Positions 47,402 to 58,883 of a stretch of 64,000 nucleotides of DNA are shown one piece after another. The stretch lies in NCBI GenBank assembly GCA_029891385.1, contig CM057235.1:18165620-18229619 (forward strand), in the 5' to 3' direction. The position numbers were made by a program, and so were the translations under genes. The number at the start of each line of letters is the position of its first letter. Within the stretch, counting starts at the first letter, position 1. This stretch comes from Erythroxylum novogranatense. Its lineage: Eukaryota; Streptophyta; Magnoliopsida; Malpighiales; Erythroxylaceae. The notes beneath the pieces are model-generated. The model was given only the letters and a program-made list of their open reading frames with translations. It was not told the origin of the DNA and did not search any database.

Positions 47402-48430
47402 AAATTAAACCTAAATAACATATATAAAATATTGATATATTAGTTATACCAAACGCATTTTAGAGATCAATCTCATAGGCATTGTTTGTTAGTACTTTTC
47501 ACAATTTGGAATGGACCATCTATCTTTTAAGTGAGAAAGGTCTCCTTTTACATATACACCAAAATCCAATTAAAATGTTCAAACTCTACAAGCCTAATTT
47601 CTTTGTTATCATTTGTAGCATATTCTTCATTCTTACTCTCTACTAGGAGTGATAAAGAGTTAGGTCAAACTCGACCCTGACCAAATCCTAACTCAGCCCA
47701 AAATTTTATGATTGAGCTTAAATATGGCTCAATTAAATATTTGTTTTTAATTTTTAAAATTAAAAATGACCATTTTTATTAAAAAATTTAGGCTTTGGGC
47801 TAGGTTGAGCAGCTTGAACCATAGCCCAAGCTTGAGCCAGAAACCCAATTAACTTAGGCTAAGCTAAGTTGGCAAACCTTGCCATTCCTACTCTTTATAT
47901 GACTTTTCACACACTCATAAAACCTCAACATCATCTCCAATTTTCTTTTCCCGCCTAGGCTAAGTCACTCATTAATATTTAAAGGTAACAAATTTAAAAG
48001 GTTAGAGGATTCAAACCATAAACAACCTCAAGTGATTTATAACCAATGAAAGAATGATTACTTATACTATATGCAAATTCAACAAAAGATAAACAATATT
48101 TCTAATTCTTTTAAGTTACTTTTACAATAGCCTAGAGTAAAGTATATCAAGTCATATGGATTATCTTACTTTGTTCATTAGTATGTGCATATATTAATAC
48201 TTAACTTACTTGAACACATCTTTGAAAATGTAACCTAAGTTTTTCATATCTTGGTCACTAATAATACTTACGGGAGCTCTATGTAAACAAAGTATTAGAA
48301 AGCAAACAAGATAATGCTTGCACTCATGCTTAAACCCTTGTTTAAGAGATTCTAAACATATGTGTCTTCTCTCAAAAATTGGTGGAGATGTTAAAATTAG
48401 CCGAGGCATTGTCATTTTAACTATACTACC
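47402..48430 (-). pseudogene. Antisense Ty3/gypsy integrase relic
   Basis: Read on the minus strand from 48430 downward, the sequence shows A-P-V-S-I-I-S-D-Q-D-M-K (integrase core, ~48270). A degenerate central part follows. The C-terminal E-F-E-H-F-N-W-I-L-V-Y-M and D-G-P-F-Q-I pieces fall at 47510-47610. An AT-rich MITE-like insertion (47642-47890) splits it. It is dead. Confidence 0.7.
47642..47890. mobile_element. Possible MITE inside the antisense gypsy relic
   Basis: The ends read TAGGAGTGATAA and TTGCCATTCCTA, imperfect inverted repeats. The stretch interrupts an otherwise continuous gypsy integrase trace. 'tactct'-like flanks may be a target duplication but are not exact. Confidence 0.45.
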
Positions 48431-48936
48431 TGAGTTGGTCTGCTTAATGATTTTAGCATAAGACCAAAGGTTCTCAAACTCCTCTTCAATGTTGATAACA
48501 ACTTTTTGATTTGATTTTCAACTTTTTAGTTAGATTAAGTTTGATAACTCTTATTATTAAAAATAATTAATTTATTAATTAATTGGTTAATTTTGTAAAT
48601 TAATAAATTTTATTTAAGATTTTTAATTAATCTTAAATTTTATTGATAAAGACAATTTCTTTTAGTTATATTTCAAATTTTAATTTTATTTATTTTTTAC
48701 TAATTTTATAATAAACTAATATTAATTGAATCTTTAAAATCTTAAGCTTAATTTCTGATCTGATATTTAAAATATTAGAATTGTTAACTCTTTTATGATA
48801 TAAAAATATTGAAATAACTGAAAAGAATTAAAGTGAAATATTTCCCCCGGCGTCTTGAAAGTACCAAAAACTCAAAAACCTTGTAAAAGTAGAATAAACT
48901 TAAGATAAGAAAGACGCCTCTCTCTGCATCCTCTTG
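48431..48936. other. AT-rich upstream region of the rhodanese-like gene
   Basis: It is very AT-rich from 48520 to 48840, then leads into the probable 5' leader of the gene that starts at 48937. No frame or clear TATA box is assigned. Confidence 0.4.
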
Positions 48937-51351
48937 ATGGAGTCTCTTTCCATGGTGCTAGCCTCTGCTCTAACCATCCAAAACCACCCGAAAGCCCTCA
49001 ACTTCACACCTTCAAAGCCCTCTCTTCTGAGCTCTATGTCGTTGCTCAGAAACTCTGTTGCTGCTAAAACCTCGCTCTCCTTCGGTGCTCTCGAGTTCTT
49101 CACTTGTCTCCCTTGCTTAGCTTCCGAAGCTGTAAGCTCCCATCCCCAGCAAGTCTTCGAAAGAATAAACTTGGAACCAGTGTTAGTCTCAATTGATGAC
49201 TTCTTTAACAGAAACCCATTTTTTGTTGCTGGGTGTACTTTCATTTGGCTGCTTGTTATACCTCTGACCCAAGAGTACTTAAGCAAGTACAAGTTTATCT
49301 CTGCTATTGATGCATTTCGAAAGCTCCGGGACAACCCAGATGCGCAGCTTTTGGATATCAGAAAGGCGAAGACTTTGATATCTTTGGGGTCCCCCAATTT
49401 GAAGATTTTCAATAAGAGTGCGGTTCAGGTTGAGTTCCCTGAGGAGGGGGACGACATGTTGTTTGTGAAAAACGTATTGGATAGTTTTCAGGACCCAGCA
49501 AATACCATCTTGTGTATTCTGGACAAGTAAGCGCTAGAGTCAGTTGTTGACTACTGGGATTTCTCCCTCTTTCTCTCTTTTGGCTTCTTGACACCTTAAT
49601 TTTGAAATTTTCTATAAACAGCATGTAATATTAAGAGTTTACAACAGGGAGTTTAAAATGAGGAACTTAGGAAATGGGACATTTTGGCTTATTTTCGATG
49701 AGGGATGGCTATTTTGTGTTTGGCTGAGAACTAAAAGTCCTTGAGAAAGTAGTGAAGTAACAGATGACAAAGGAACATGTAACGTAAACCTTGCAATCAT
49801 TCTGTCTAACAATATAGTTGGACAATCAAGCAAAGTGATTTCAGCAAAGCTATTCAGATCTTTTACTGGACTAGATATAATGGGTGGCTTATAACTTTCG
49901 ATCAATTTACTTTAGGCAGTATAGTCCAAGAGTAAAGTCAAAAATAAGAATTTGTAGATTGAACGCTCTAGATTTTAGTTATAAAGAGTGACTAATTGTT
50001 CCTTTCGCAATAAAATTTTGATGCTCTAGTGAAGTAGGCCTTTAGCATAATGTTTTCTAGATTGGACAGGCCAGCTTCTGGAGGTTTATGTATATGGTGA
50101 ACGACATCCATTGATGTTTTAATATGTCAGTTTCTCGTCTTTGCACATGAATGTCCCATCTTTTAGCTTCTTCTGTGTCTTCCATGACTTTTCCAAAGAT
50201 TGTTTGGTTGATGTAGTTTTCTATAGCACATTTTTGTAAACACACCTTTGTGCTACTTCTAATTTCTAGCAGCATTGCAGCATGCGTTCAAGCTCTTGAG
50301 AATTACTAAATTAGCTGGTTTCAAAGGGGTCTAAATTTGATTTTGCTTCCTCATTTTGTCTGCAAGGTAGTTTTGATGGCAATTCAATCAAAGCAGCTGA
50401 ATTGCTAGTCAAAAATGGATTCAAAGAGGCTTATGCAATCAGAGGTGGAGTCAGAGGGAAAAAGGGGTGGTTGGTATGCTTCTTTCCTCTGTTCGGTGCT
50501 GAATTATCACCAATGTAAACTATGGGTTGCACATATGTTGGTTTACTTTATTAAGCTCCATTTTGGTTCTGTTTTCATTTTTTTCTTTGGCTGTTGAAAC
50601 CATTAATTATGATCATTATATTTCACTTAGCCTGTCTGAGCTTGATCTTGAACTTGAATAGATGAGGCATATAGACACTGTTACTTGAACTGGTACCCAA
50701 CTTACTTATTATATACAGAGGAAGGTTCTCCTGCATCTTGTCCCATTCTGATTGTGCTGCATTTTTTGATGTGATATAATTTATTCAATAGCTTGTTGGC
50801 ACTTAAATCTGTTGATTATTGGTAATATCTGTTGGGTTTGCTGTTTGTTTTATTGCAGGAAATACAGGAAAACCTCTTGCCTCCTTCTGTCCATGTCTAC
50901 CCAAAGAAGAAGAAGAAGAAGTCTAAACTTAGAAAACTTGGAGATGATGGAGCACGTACTCAGTTAGCTGAAGTCAAGGATGGTGCTTCTGCTATTGCCC
51001 TGCCTGCTGGAGAAAGCCGCGTTCCAGACAATGGATCTGTAAGCGAGATTATGAATTCCAAATCACATTTGACAAGTGACTACAGATGTCCCTACCCTAA
51101 CGTATGGTGTCTACTCTTTTTCAATCTTTTTTTATTATCTTATGTGCATGATGGCCATGATTACCCATGTTTTTGTAATGGGCATTTCCTTACATCAGTT
51201 TTGCAATAGTTAATATCATCTTAATGTTTAATTGTGTTAGGACCAACTTGTGTCCATACCTGACAACTTAAACTACTTAACGTCTTTTTGGATGCAGTAC
51301 CCTGATTTGAAGCCTCCGTCTTCTCCAACTCCATCAAAGCCACGAAACTGA
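48937..51351 (+). CDS. STR4A: Rhodanese-like domain protein 4A-type, chloroplast (TROL-related)
   Basis: Four exons, 48937-49526, 50371-50473, 50859-51101 and 51298-51351, join in frame to 329 codons. Residues 1-~60 are Ser/Leu-rich and acid-poor, a likely plastid transit peptide. A membrane segment sits at ~94-112 (F-F-V-A-G-C-T-F-I-W-L-L-V-I-P-L). The rhodanese fold spans ~122-231: A-Q-L-L-D-I-R, L-C-I-L-D-N-F-D-G-N-S, then Y-A-I-R-G-G-V-R-G-K-K-G-W. The position of the catalytic Cys holds Asp (L-D-N-F-D-G), so no sulfurtransferase activity is expected. A poly-Lys linker follows. The C-terminus Y-P-D-L-K-P-P-S-S-P-T-P resembles the Ser/Pro motif by which TROL and Tic62 hold ferredoxin-NADP reductase. 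The choice between STR4A and TROL is by length; the symbol is tentative. Confidence 0.85.
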
Positions 51352-52445
51352 TGCTGTAATTGTAAAGTAAAGTAGTTCATCCTTTTCTGTCAGAGTTTTC
51401 ACGACTGCTATGGGCCCCCTCCTGCGTCAGACTTATTATACTTGTTCCATTCATATATCTTGCAGTTTTTCCAGGCGCAGATTTTGTTCTGCATTCTTAA
51501 GATTGCATGGACAAAATGAAGAATGCTAGTTTTTGAGCATTCTTGGCGTGTTGGATAAGTTTTGGTGCATGTACTGTAGGAGTGTCACCATTCACATACA
51601 ATGGAGCAGTTTAACTTGCGCTTTGTTTTAGTAATGTCTGATCCTAAAGGCAGAACCAAACTTAGTTGGTTGCCATCTTGTTTGTAATCTTACAACTGTA
51701 CTTGGATAATGGTGATTACAATCACAGAGGTAATGTCTCCTTCGATCTCCTTCATGCAAACGGTACGGTAGCCACGAGAAAGGGATGGAAATTATTCGCC
51801 CTTCCTCCTTTCAGCAGAACACCAAAATGTGCACCGCTCCGCCTAAGCTTCAGATTCAGATAGATAATCTTAATCATAATGTCTGTTTGACCAGCAACAA
51901 ATTACATTAGCTGTTGACTAATAATTAGTAGTTGATTATATCATAAGAATATTAATTTATTAAAGATATTTAGTAAAATTAGCTATTTAATATTATCTAT
52001 TGATGAATTTGTAAGGGCATAATTTTAAAAATTATAAGAATATAAATATTATATTTTATTATTTTGTTGAATAATTTTATAAAATTTAGATTTTATATTT
52101 AATTTTACTAAAATTAAATTTATAACTTTAATTAATTAATAATAATAATCTAACGACCTATAACTTATTAGTATTTTTCGTATAAATAATTTTTTAAATT
52201 TTAGTATAAGCTATATAATTGCATATTCCTTCCTTTGCAAAACAAAATCCCTATGACTATTCGATGTATCCACAAATACAATAGCCGCATCTGAATGTTT
52301 CTCACTCGAACCTTCACTGAAATCATTTCTCCTCGAATTCCCGCTTCACTCCCTTTTCCTCAGAAGAGGATCGACCAAAACAAGTAATCGAAGTTTTTCC
52401 AAATCCTTCGTTTCTTACCCGTTTATTCTGAAAACAATCAAAGAG
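51352..52445 (+). promoter_or_regulatory. Spacer between the rhodanese-like gene and ATG10
   Basis: It contains the 3' UTR (to about 51650) and AT-rich DNA at 51900-52230. The ATG10 promoter and leader are at about 52240-52445. No TATA box is convincing. The short frame at 51666-51863 has no recognised product. Confidence 0.4.
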
Positions 52446-54062
52446 ATGGATTTATTCTCGTGGGATGGAACACTGTCGTACAAGGAATTTGCAGTGGCAG
52501 CAGCTCCTACTTTTGTCCACAAATGGGAACGCCTCAACTCGTCTTCTCCTTCTTGGATTTGGGTTCACCCTCCCCAAAGCTCTGTTCTTTCCCAGATGGA
52601 GGGTTACCTCTCATTGGACAACTTCTGCCTCCTTCCCTCATCGCATCAGGTTCCATATATTTGAATTTAGATTTTGTTATCGTTTTGAAACTAAGATTGA
52701 TTTTCAATATATTTGATGGTTTATCACTTGTTCTTTACAGGAAAGTCTCTTCGATGCAAATCTCATCCAAAAAGAAGTGAATGAGGAGGAGACAATTGAT
52801 GACGATGATGCCACCTTGGTAGATGTTTCATCTTTGTTCTTTGTTTTCCTAATTCTTTTCCTTTTTGCGTTACAATTACCTGACGTGAAACTCTTTGAAC
52901 CTTAAAGACAGGTCGATTTCTTACTTGTGGAATTTCATGTACTTATTTGGTTGCCGCTGTTTTTGTTCTGTCCTCCTTACTATGTTTATCCTCTTTCTGA
53001 TCTTCCTGGCAAGGTCCACAGCAATAAAAGCTACGATGGAGCTCATTACTATGATTTTCATATAGTTTATAGTGCTTCATACCGGGTCCCAGCCTTATAT
53101 TTTCGTGGATATTGCTGTGGTATGCTTAACGTTACTATTCTTTTTAAGTATTCTTGAACGTGTTAGAATAGTTAGGTTGAATATGCAGTCAAGGTTGCCT
53201 CACTCAAAAATGAGTTCTTGTATATACCATATTCAAGTGTTGGGCTTTTTCCAATTGAACGGTATATTTTGTTGGTTAATTTTCATAACGATTGTTTTGA
53301 ACATACAGATGGTAGGCCTTTGATGTTGAATGAAATTGAAAAGGACCTCCCTTCCTGCTCTGCAAAGGTTTTGTTGGAATCAAAGTGGTCTTTCATCACT
53401 CTAGAGGTATATTCATTTCATCTTCTCTTATGTTTTGAGAATGGATATGTTTTCGGCATTCTTAAATTGTTGATTGTTTGGTGGCTGTAGGCTATTGAAA
53501 TAGATATATTGATTGTAGTTTGGATAGATCAATATATTACTAATTTATGATTCTCAAACTTTTTGGGTTTTGCCTTTTTTGGGGAATTTAATCGAGTTAT
53601 TATCCATTGACAACTATTCAACGTGTGATCTTGTTTATCAGTTATACTAAGCAAAAATTTTATGGACTAAGCAAACTTTAGCTTATAATGTTTAATATGC
53701 GTCCTTCAATCGATCAAGATGCTGATATGACGTATAATTTGCAGTTTCTGGTCGAGTAAATACTAATTGATACATGTTGAGCTTTTATTTTATGTCAAAG
53801 TCATGTATGTTATCGCATAACTTGTCTAAGCTGACATACATCTTGAAAATTTCAGGAGCATCCATACATGAACAGACCATGGTACAAGTTGCATCCTTGT
53901 GGCACCAGCGAGTGGATGAAATTACTTTTCCTTTCCGATGCTGTTATGGCCAAAAATGGACTTGCCATTGATCAATACCTCGTCTCATGGTTTTCTGTTG
54001 TTGGGCAGGTTGTTGGTCTTAGAACGCCTATTAAAATGGTGAAAAGCATACATGATAATTGA
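52446..54062 (+). CDS. ATG10: Autophagy E2-like enzyme ATG10
   Basis: Five exons, 52446-52649, 52741-52818, 53014-53119, 53309-53406 and 53856-54062, join in frame to 230 codons; the Arabidopsis protein is close to this length. The start M-D-L-F-S-W-D-G-T-L is family-like. The E2-like fold shows H-Y-Y-D-F-H-I-V-Y-S-A-S-Y-R-V-P-A-L-Y-F-R-G-Y (exon 3) and L-L-E-S-K-W-S-F-I-T (exon 4). Exon 5 has H-P-Y-M-N-R-P-W-Y-K-L-H-P-C-G-T, whose Cys (~177) is the conserved catalytic residue. The end reads V-S-W-F-S-V-V-G-Q-V-V-G-L. ATG10 receives ATG12 from ATG7 and passes it to ATG5 in the cytosol. It converges with the methyltransferase gene, with 246 bp between stops. Confidence 0.95.
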
Positions 54063-54308
54063 TGGGGCAAACTTGCTATGAATATATATTAATAGCCCTA
54101 CATGATAAGTATATTGCAAAAGATGGGATAGCAGGGCCCCTTGATCTTCAGTATTTCAATGCAATAGCGCATCGAACTGGGTCTGTCCTCAAATAATAGA
54201 AGGTGCCAAGCTACTTGGATCGGATCCTTTATAACACGGAATAATTCATCTGATGCGTTCCTTATGGGCGTTACATGTAGACATAACAATGCAGAGTGTT
54301 CTTCCACT
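54063..54308. terminator. Convergent 3' flanks of ATG10 and the TlyA-type gene
   Basis: The 246 bp between the two stop codons must hold both 3' UTRs and polyadenylation regions, which may overlap. A plus-strand AT-rich 'aatatatattaat' at 54080-54093 is a possible poly(A) signal region. Confidence 0.4.
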
Positions 54309-57300
54309 TCAATTCAGTACTCTTCCTTCTTGATGCTGGGTTATTCGACTGAAGTAAACAAGAAATTCTGTGTTACCCTCAGCGCCCTTTAAAGGAGACT
54401 CGATCCAGCCATTGTTGCGAAACCCAAAGCTCTCAACACCATTAATAATCTTCTCAAGAACCTAATTCCAACCATATGCATAACATCTCTATTTAGATGG
54501 TTGAATTAGGTCCAAAATCAGTATGAATTTCTCTCCATATAATGATTTATGTGTAATGATCATATCCAAAAGTATGTCAAAATATCATGTGTGGGAAGGG
54601 GATCATACAAATCAAGTTAAAAGCTTGTAGGCAGTTGGTAAGGAAAAGCTACTAGCAAGGAGAGAGAAAAAGCATACCTCCTGATGGACTTCAGGATCCC
54701 GTACAATTCCACCACCTCCCACCTGCACAGAAGATTTTGCCTATGTAATTTTTTTAATGACCATGTTTTAGCACATCAAAAGAGTTTAAAATTGTGTATG
54801 TATCTCTTGCTGGACTCTCGGTTCCCAGGCTAGGGGTTGTCTATGGCCAAATACGATTTATACGTGTGCTTTTCCAGAAAAGCAGCAGAACTTGACTGCC
54901 AGATTCAGAAGTAACGTAAGTTACTAACATCCGGAGTCTTTAGCCTCCATTGAACTTCACTGGCTTGTGATTACAATTAAAAGGGCAAGAAAAATCTTTA
55001 CTTGAGATCTTCGAGCTTCAAATTGAGGCTTAACAAGGGTTATTAAAGTTGCATCTTCCTTCATAACGTTAACTACAGCTGGCATGACCTAAATTGGACA
55101 AGTAACTGAACATTAGTTCAAGCAGAATTAAATCTACCACGATGGTTACAAACTCTGCCAATAATTTGTGAAGTGACGTAATATTGCATGTATCAGAAGG
55201 CGTACCAGGAGGATGGAGATGAATGAGAGATCCAAAGTTACTACATCGACTTTTTGGGGAAGCCCAGAGAGGTATCTTAGGTTTGTTCTCTCTATTACAG
55301 AAACACGTTTATCACGGCGAATTTTGTCTGCCACCTGATGTAAGTCATTTGTAGAAGCGACTGTTTACATCTTACACTCCCAGTCATAAGAACAATCAGA
55401 TATTACACACTGCAGCAGGTATAAACTTGCAGTTTTTAGAAACTAGGTTGAGAGTACCTGTCCATAACCTACATCTACACCATAAACATATGATGCCCCA
55501 TACTGAAGCAAGCAGTCAGTAAATCCTCCAGTAGACAATCCCGAATCCAGGGCTACTCTGCCTACCACATCGACACTAAGCTGTTCAATTGCAGCTTCTA
55601 ACTTAAATCCTGCTCTGGATCAGGAAAAGATCAAACGGAATTGTAAATCAGCTAAATGCTGATGCAAACTAATATTCATGCATTGAAAGTGGATGAAAAG
55701 GTCTTCTGGGGTCAGTAATCACCTACATACATATTTTGGAACTTCAGCTGTTATCTCTACAATAGCTTTGTTAGAGACAGGTGTCCCAGCTTTGTTCACC
55801 ATCTTCCCATCCACGAGCACTTTCCCTATACAAAAATATGAAACAACAGAAGTCAACTCCCAGAGGTGCTTAGCTGCAAGAAAACTGAGTTGTGCTGAGT
55901 TTATAAGACATTTAAGCTAATGTGAAAATCTTACATAATAGACAAATTGCTTAATACTATTCCCTCTTAGACAATTAAATGCGCAAAATTTGAGACACGG
56001 GAACCCTTTATAGTATGAGAAAAATTAAAGGGCTAAAAATAGGGACCTTCTTTATGGTACGGTTATTCTTTAAAATACTCTTATTGTTCAAAGTTATCTA
56101 GAAGATCTTGTGGTATTAGAAATACTAAAAAGGACCTTTTATCGGGTTCCTATCAAGTATTTTAACATAAACTTTCATGTGATTGAATGTTAAGCATGTG
56201 ACAAAATATTTCAGATACTACAAAGTGTTTTTCTAAGTAATTTTAAACCATAAGAATGTCTTTTAGAATGAATAAAACCAAGAAGAGATTTGTATCTTTT
56301 ACCCAAACTTAAATCCAAAAATATACCGGTCTAAGTAACCAATATTGTAATAGTTGATGGTGGTAAATTAGCAGGAAGTCTAAGCCTAAACTCTCTTGGA
56401 CGTTTTTATACGTCAGAGACAAAGTAGAACAGCAAATTTTATTATGAAAACAAAGATGATTACACCAATTTAAGAACAAAATTACCTTGCAAAATCCATG
56501 ACTGGATGAGTGACCTACTGTACTGCTGATACCTTTCAACACATACTTCATCCAGCCTCCTTTTTCTGTAAATGTTTGAAATATGATTCAATATGAAACA
56601 TCAATGCATAGACATACCACTGGGCTTTCGTCAAGTTTTTTATTTTTTGGCACAATGATTGCAAGAAATGTCTTTGACTTCATTATATTTGTCTACATGA
56701 GGTAGTGTACATCAGCCACTAAGTTAGAATAACCTGATCTAAATTTGGTGCCAGAGACAAAAGAAAAAAACAAGACAATCAAGTCATTAGAACAAAGAAC
56801 AATTAAGGTATCAACTGGATCAGAAACACATGCATGGTCACTACAGGAAACACCAAGAAGATTGACCTGATAAACTATCATTTCAAAATTCACAAAGTTC
56901 AACTCACCAAGCTAAATCTCATCAACAAATGACACCTTTTACCACCATAACCACAATAATTTAGCAATATGGCTCGCATGTGCGTAAGCATGCTAGGGAC
57001 AGTAACAATTGTCCAGCTAAAAGGAGATAGACCATTTTGGAATTCACCAGGTATTGGAACCAAATGTTCTGAAAATTTGAGCTCCAGCAATCTGGCGATG
57101 TTAAATAAGCAACAAAATGTAGAAAAAAGAAAACAAGACAGCATAAAAAAACGACTTACTTCTTGGGTATTTGAATGCTTGCTGCTTTTTTAGCAGCAAA
57201 TCTTCTGAACATAGAACGCGTATCTGGACCGACCCATCTAACTGAAAAGTCCACGGGATCAAATGATTAGGCCACAATAGACTAGCACAAATTATTGAAG

Positions 57301-57533
57301 AAATGGAACTGGTAGTTTCGTGTTTCGCGCCACAAAACTTCCAAAAAACTTCTGACGGTAAATAAATCGCATTACCACAAAGGCAACCACAAGTTGTTTG
57401 TGAAAATCACTCAACGAGAGAGAGAGAGAGAGAGAGTGTAACCTGTAGGATTAGGCGCGAGAGGTTTTGACAAGGAAATGGAGGTTGTGGGGGAGCGTAA
57501 GAGAGCAGGAAGCTTGAGAAAGTAGAGAGCCAT
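54309..57533 (-). CDS. TlyA-type S4/FtsJ rRNA methyltransferase, predicted plastid
   Basis: Nine exons on the minus strand, 57533-57443, 57241-57160, 56565-56486, 55825-55723, 55614-55458, 55334-55206, 55088-55002, 54722-54678 and 54461-54309, join in frame to 308 codons. The N-terminus ([14 protein letters not shown]) looks like a transit peptide. An S4 RNA-binding domain (~58-110) has [11 protein letters not shown] and [14 protein letters not shown]. The FtsJ-like domain (~119-295) has R-A-G-F-K-L-E, the SAM-binding [31 protein letters not shown] and a final N-T-E-F-L. These supply a K-D-K-E tetrad typical of 2'-O-ribose methyltransferases. Relatives are misnamed 'hemolysin'; no toxin role is implied. 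The Gly after L-D is replaced by Ser (usually L-D-V-G). Confidence 0.93.
57416..57436. repeat. (GA)n microsatellite in intron 1 of the TlyA-type gene
   Basis: A perfect 21-bp GA run lies a few bases after the exon 1 donor of the minus-strand gene, so length variation would sit inside intron 1. Confidence 0.95.
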
Positions 57534-58200
57534 TTGCACTAGCAGTCACCCAATTATGGGTAAATACTAAATAGGCAAAGTCTGTAATCTGGACTGGACA
57601 CCGTCAAACCTTAACCAACCATAGTAACTCGTCCTCGACAATCATTAGTTTATCAGATTGACCTTTATACGACGTCGCCTTTTTATGTTTTCCTTTTCTC
57701 TTATTGTAGCGTTGTAGTGTAGTGTAGTGTAGTGTAGGCATAATCTCATTTGAAGGGATGAGATCTTCTGAGCTCATAACTCAGTTCTAATTCTATGCCA
57801 GAAGATTTCATCCACATAAATAAGGTTGTCTCCGAAGGCATGCATGATCTCAATGCCTAATAGATGAGGGCTTTGTTGCCTCATTTCTTAATCATGTAGG
57901 TCTGAATCTTAATCTACTTTTTCTTTCACAATTCCTCAAAGATTTCGAGCTTCAAAGGTTCAGATCTTCAAATACACCTCCACACTAGTAGAGCAGGAAG
58001 AGAGTTTCTTTCTCTACTACACCACTAAAAACTCCCCACCAAACACTAAAAGTGAGGATCTCCTTCTATTTTAATATTTGGAGGGTCTTTTGGACTTTTT
58101 GGATTGTGTAAAACCTAGTGTTTAGCCTAAATGACAAAAGAACTATATAAGAACATTAAATGATCCTCATGAGACCTAGCCTCCATTTGATAAATTGAGA
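57534..58200 (-). promoter_or_regulatory. Upstream region of the TlyA-type gene, then repeat-like DNA
   Basis: The 5' leader and promoter of the minus-strand gene start at 57534. A GTAGT pentanucleotide repeat lies at 57714-57737. From about 57760 the text looks like unclassified repeat DNA. No gene is seen. Confidence 0.4.
57714..57737. repeat. (GTAGT)n pentanucleotide microsatellite
   Basis: It has about five perfect copies in the upstream region of the minus-strand methyltransferase gene. Confidence 0.9.
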
Positions 58201-58880
58201 AAGAGCCTCGGGAAGATCAAGGAGGAGAGAAGAAAAGAGGAGCATTTGTAGTTGTTATTCAACCACTCCAACCCATCCATTTCAAGTTCTTTTCTACTTT
58301 CTCTTATTTATTTATTTCATTTTGATATACACTTAGGTTTGAGAATGCTGAAACATGTTATTGATGATGTTCTAATTTCATTGTGGGATATATTCTAGAA
58401 TCATTTTGTGACTTAATTGCTTTTGATATCAGTGAAATGTTTGGGTATTGTGATATTTATGATTTTTGCATACTTCGATAATAAATTGAGAGATTGAATT
58501 GATAGCAACATGATTAGGTTGTGTAATAAGAATTAATAACCTAATAGATCACATAAGTATCATGTCGATAATCATACGAAAAGAGATCTTGTATAAGGAC
58601 CCAATTATCTAATAAATTGCTTAAGAACTAATTGAAGATGTAAGCTGTTTTTGTTAATTGAGAGATTTCAAAATCAAAATCTTGGACTCAATTAGGAATT
58701 ATTAATTAGGGAAAACATACATATCGATAATTTATGTATGTTTTCCCATTACTTCATGGCCTGGATTCCTATCAATTCTATATAATGGTGCTAAGAAATG
58801 GACTCGACAGACATCGGCACTAAGGCTTCTACGGGTGCAGAAGGTTTAAGCAACGTAAATTGCGAGTAAGCTTATCACCT
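58200..58880 (+). repeat. LTR-like relic related to 30120-30600
   Basis: Short blocks shared in order with 30120-30600 include 'cattttgtgactt', 'aataaattgagaga' and 'aaaagagatcttgt'. It is cut off on the right by the antisense copia LTR at 58884. No coding frame is present. Confidence 0.45.
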
Positions 58881-58883
58881 ACA

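Noticed and set aside
52927..53971. Separate small genes within ATG10
   Set aside because: These frames are ATG10 exons read into introns; the spliced model accounts for the conserved parts.
56309..57193. Independent frames on both strands in 56309-57193
   Set aside because: They lie in introns 2-3 and exons 2-3 of the minus-strand methyltransferase gene; only the exon parts show conserved protein motifs.
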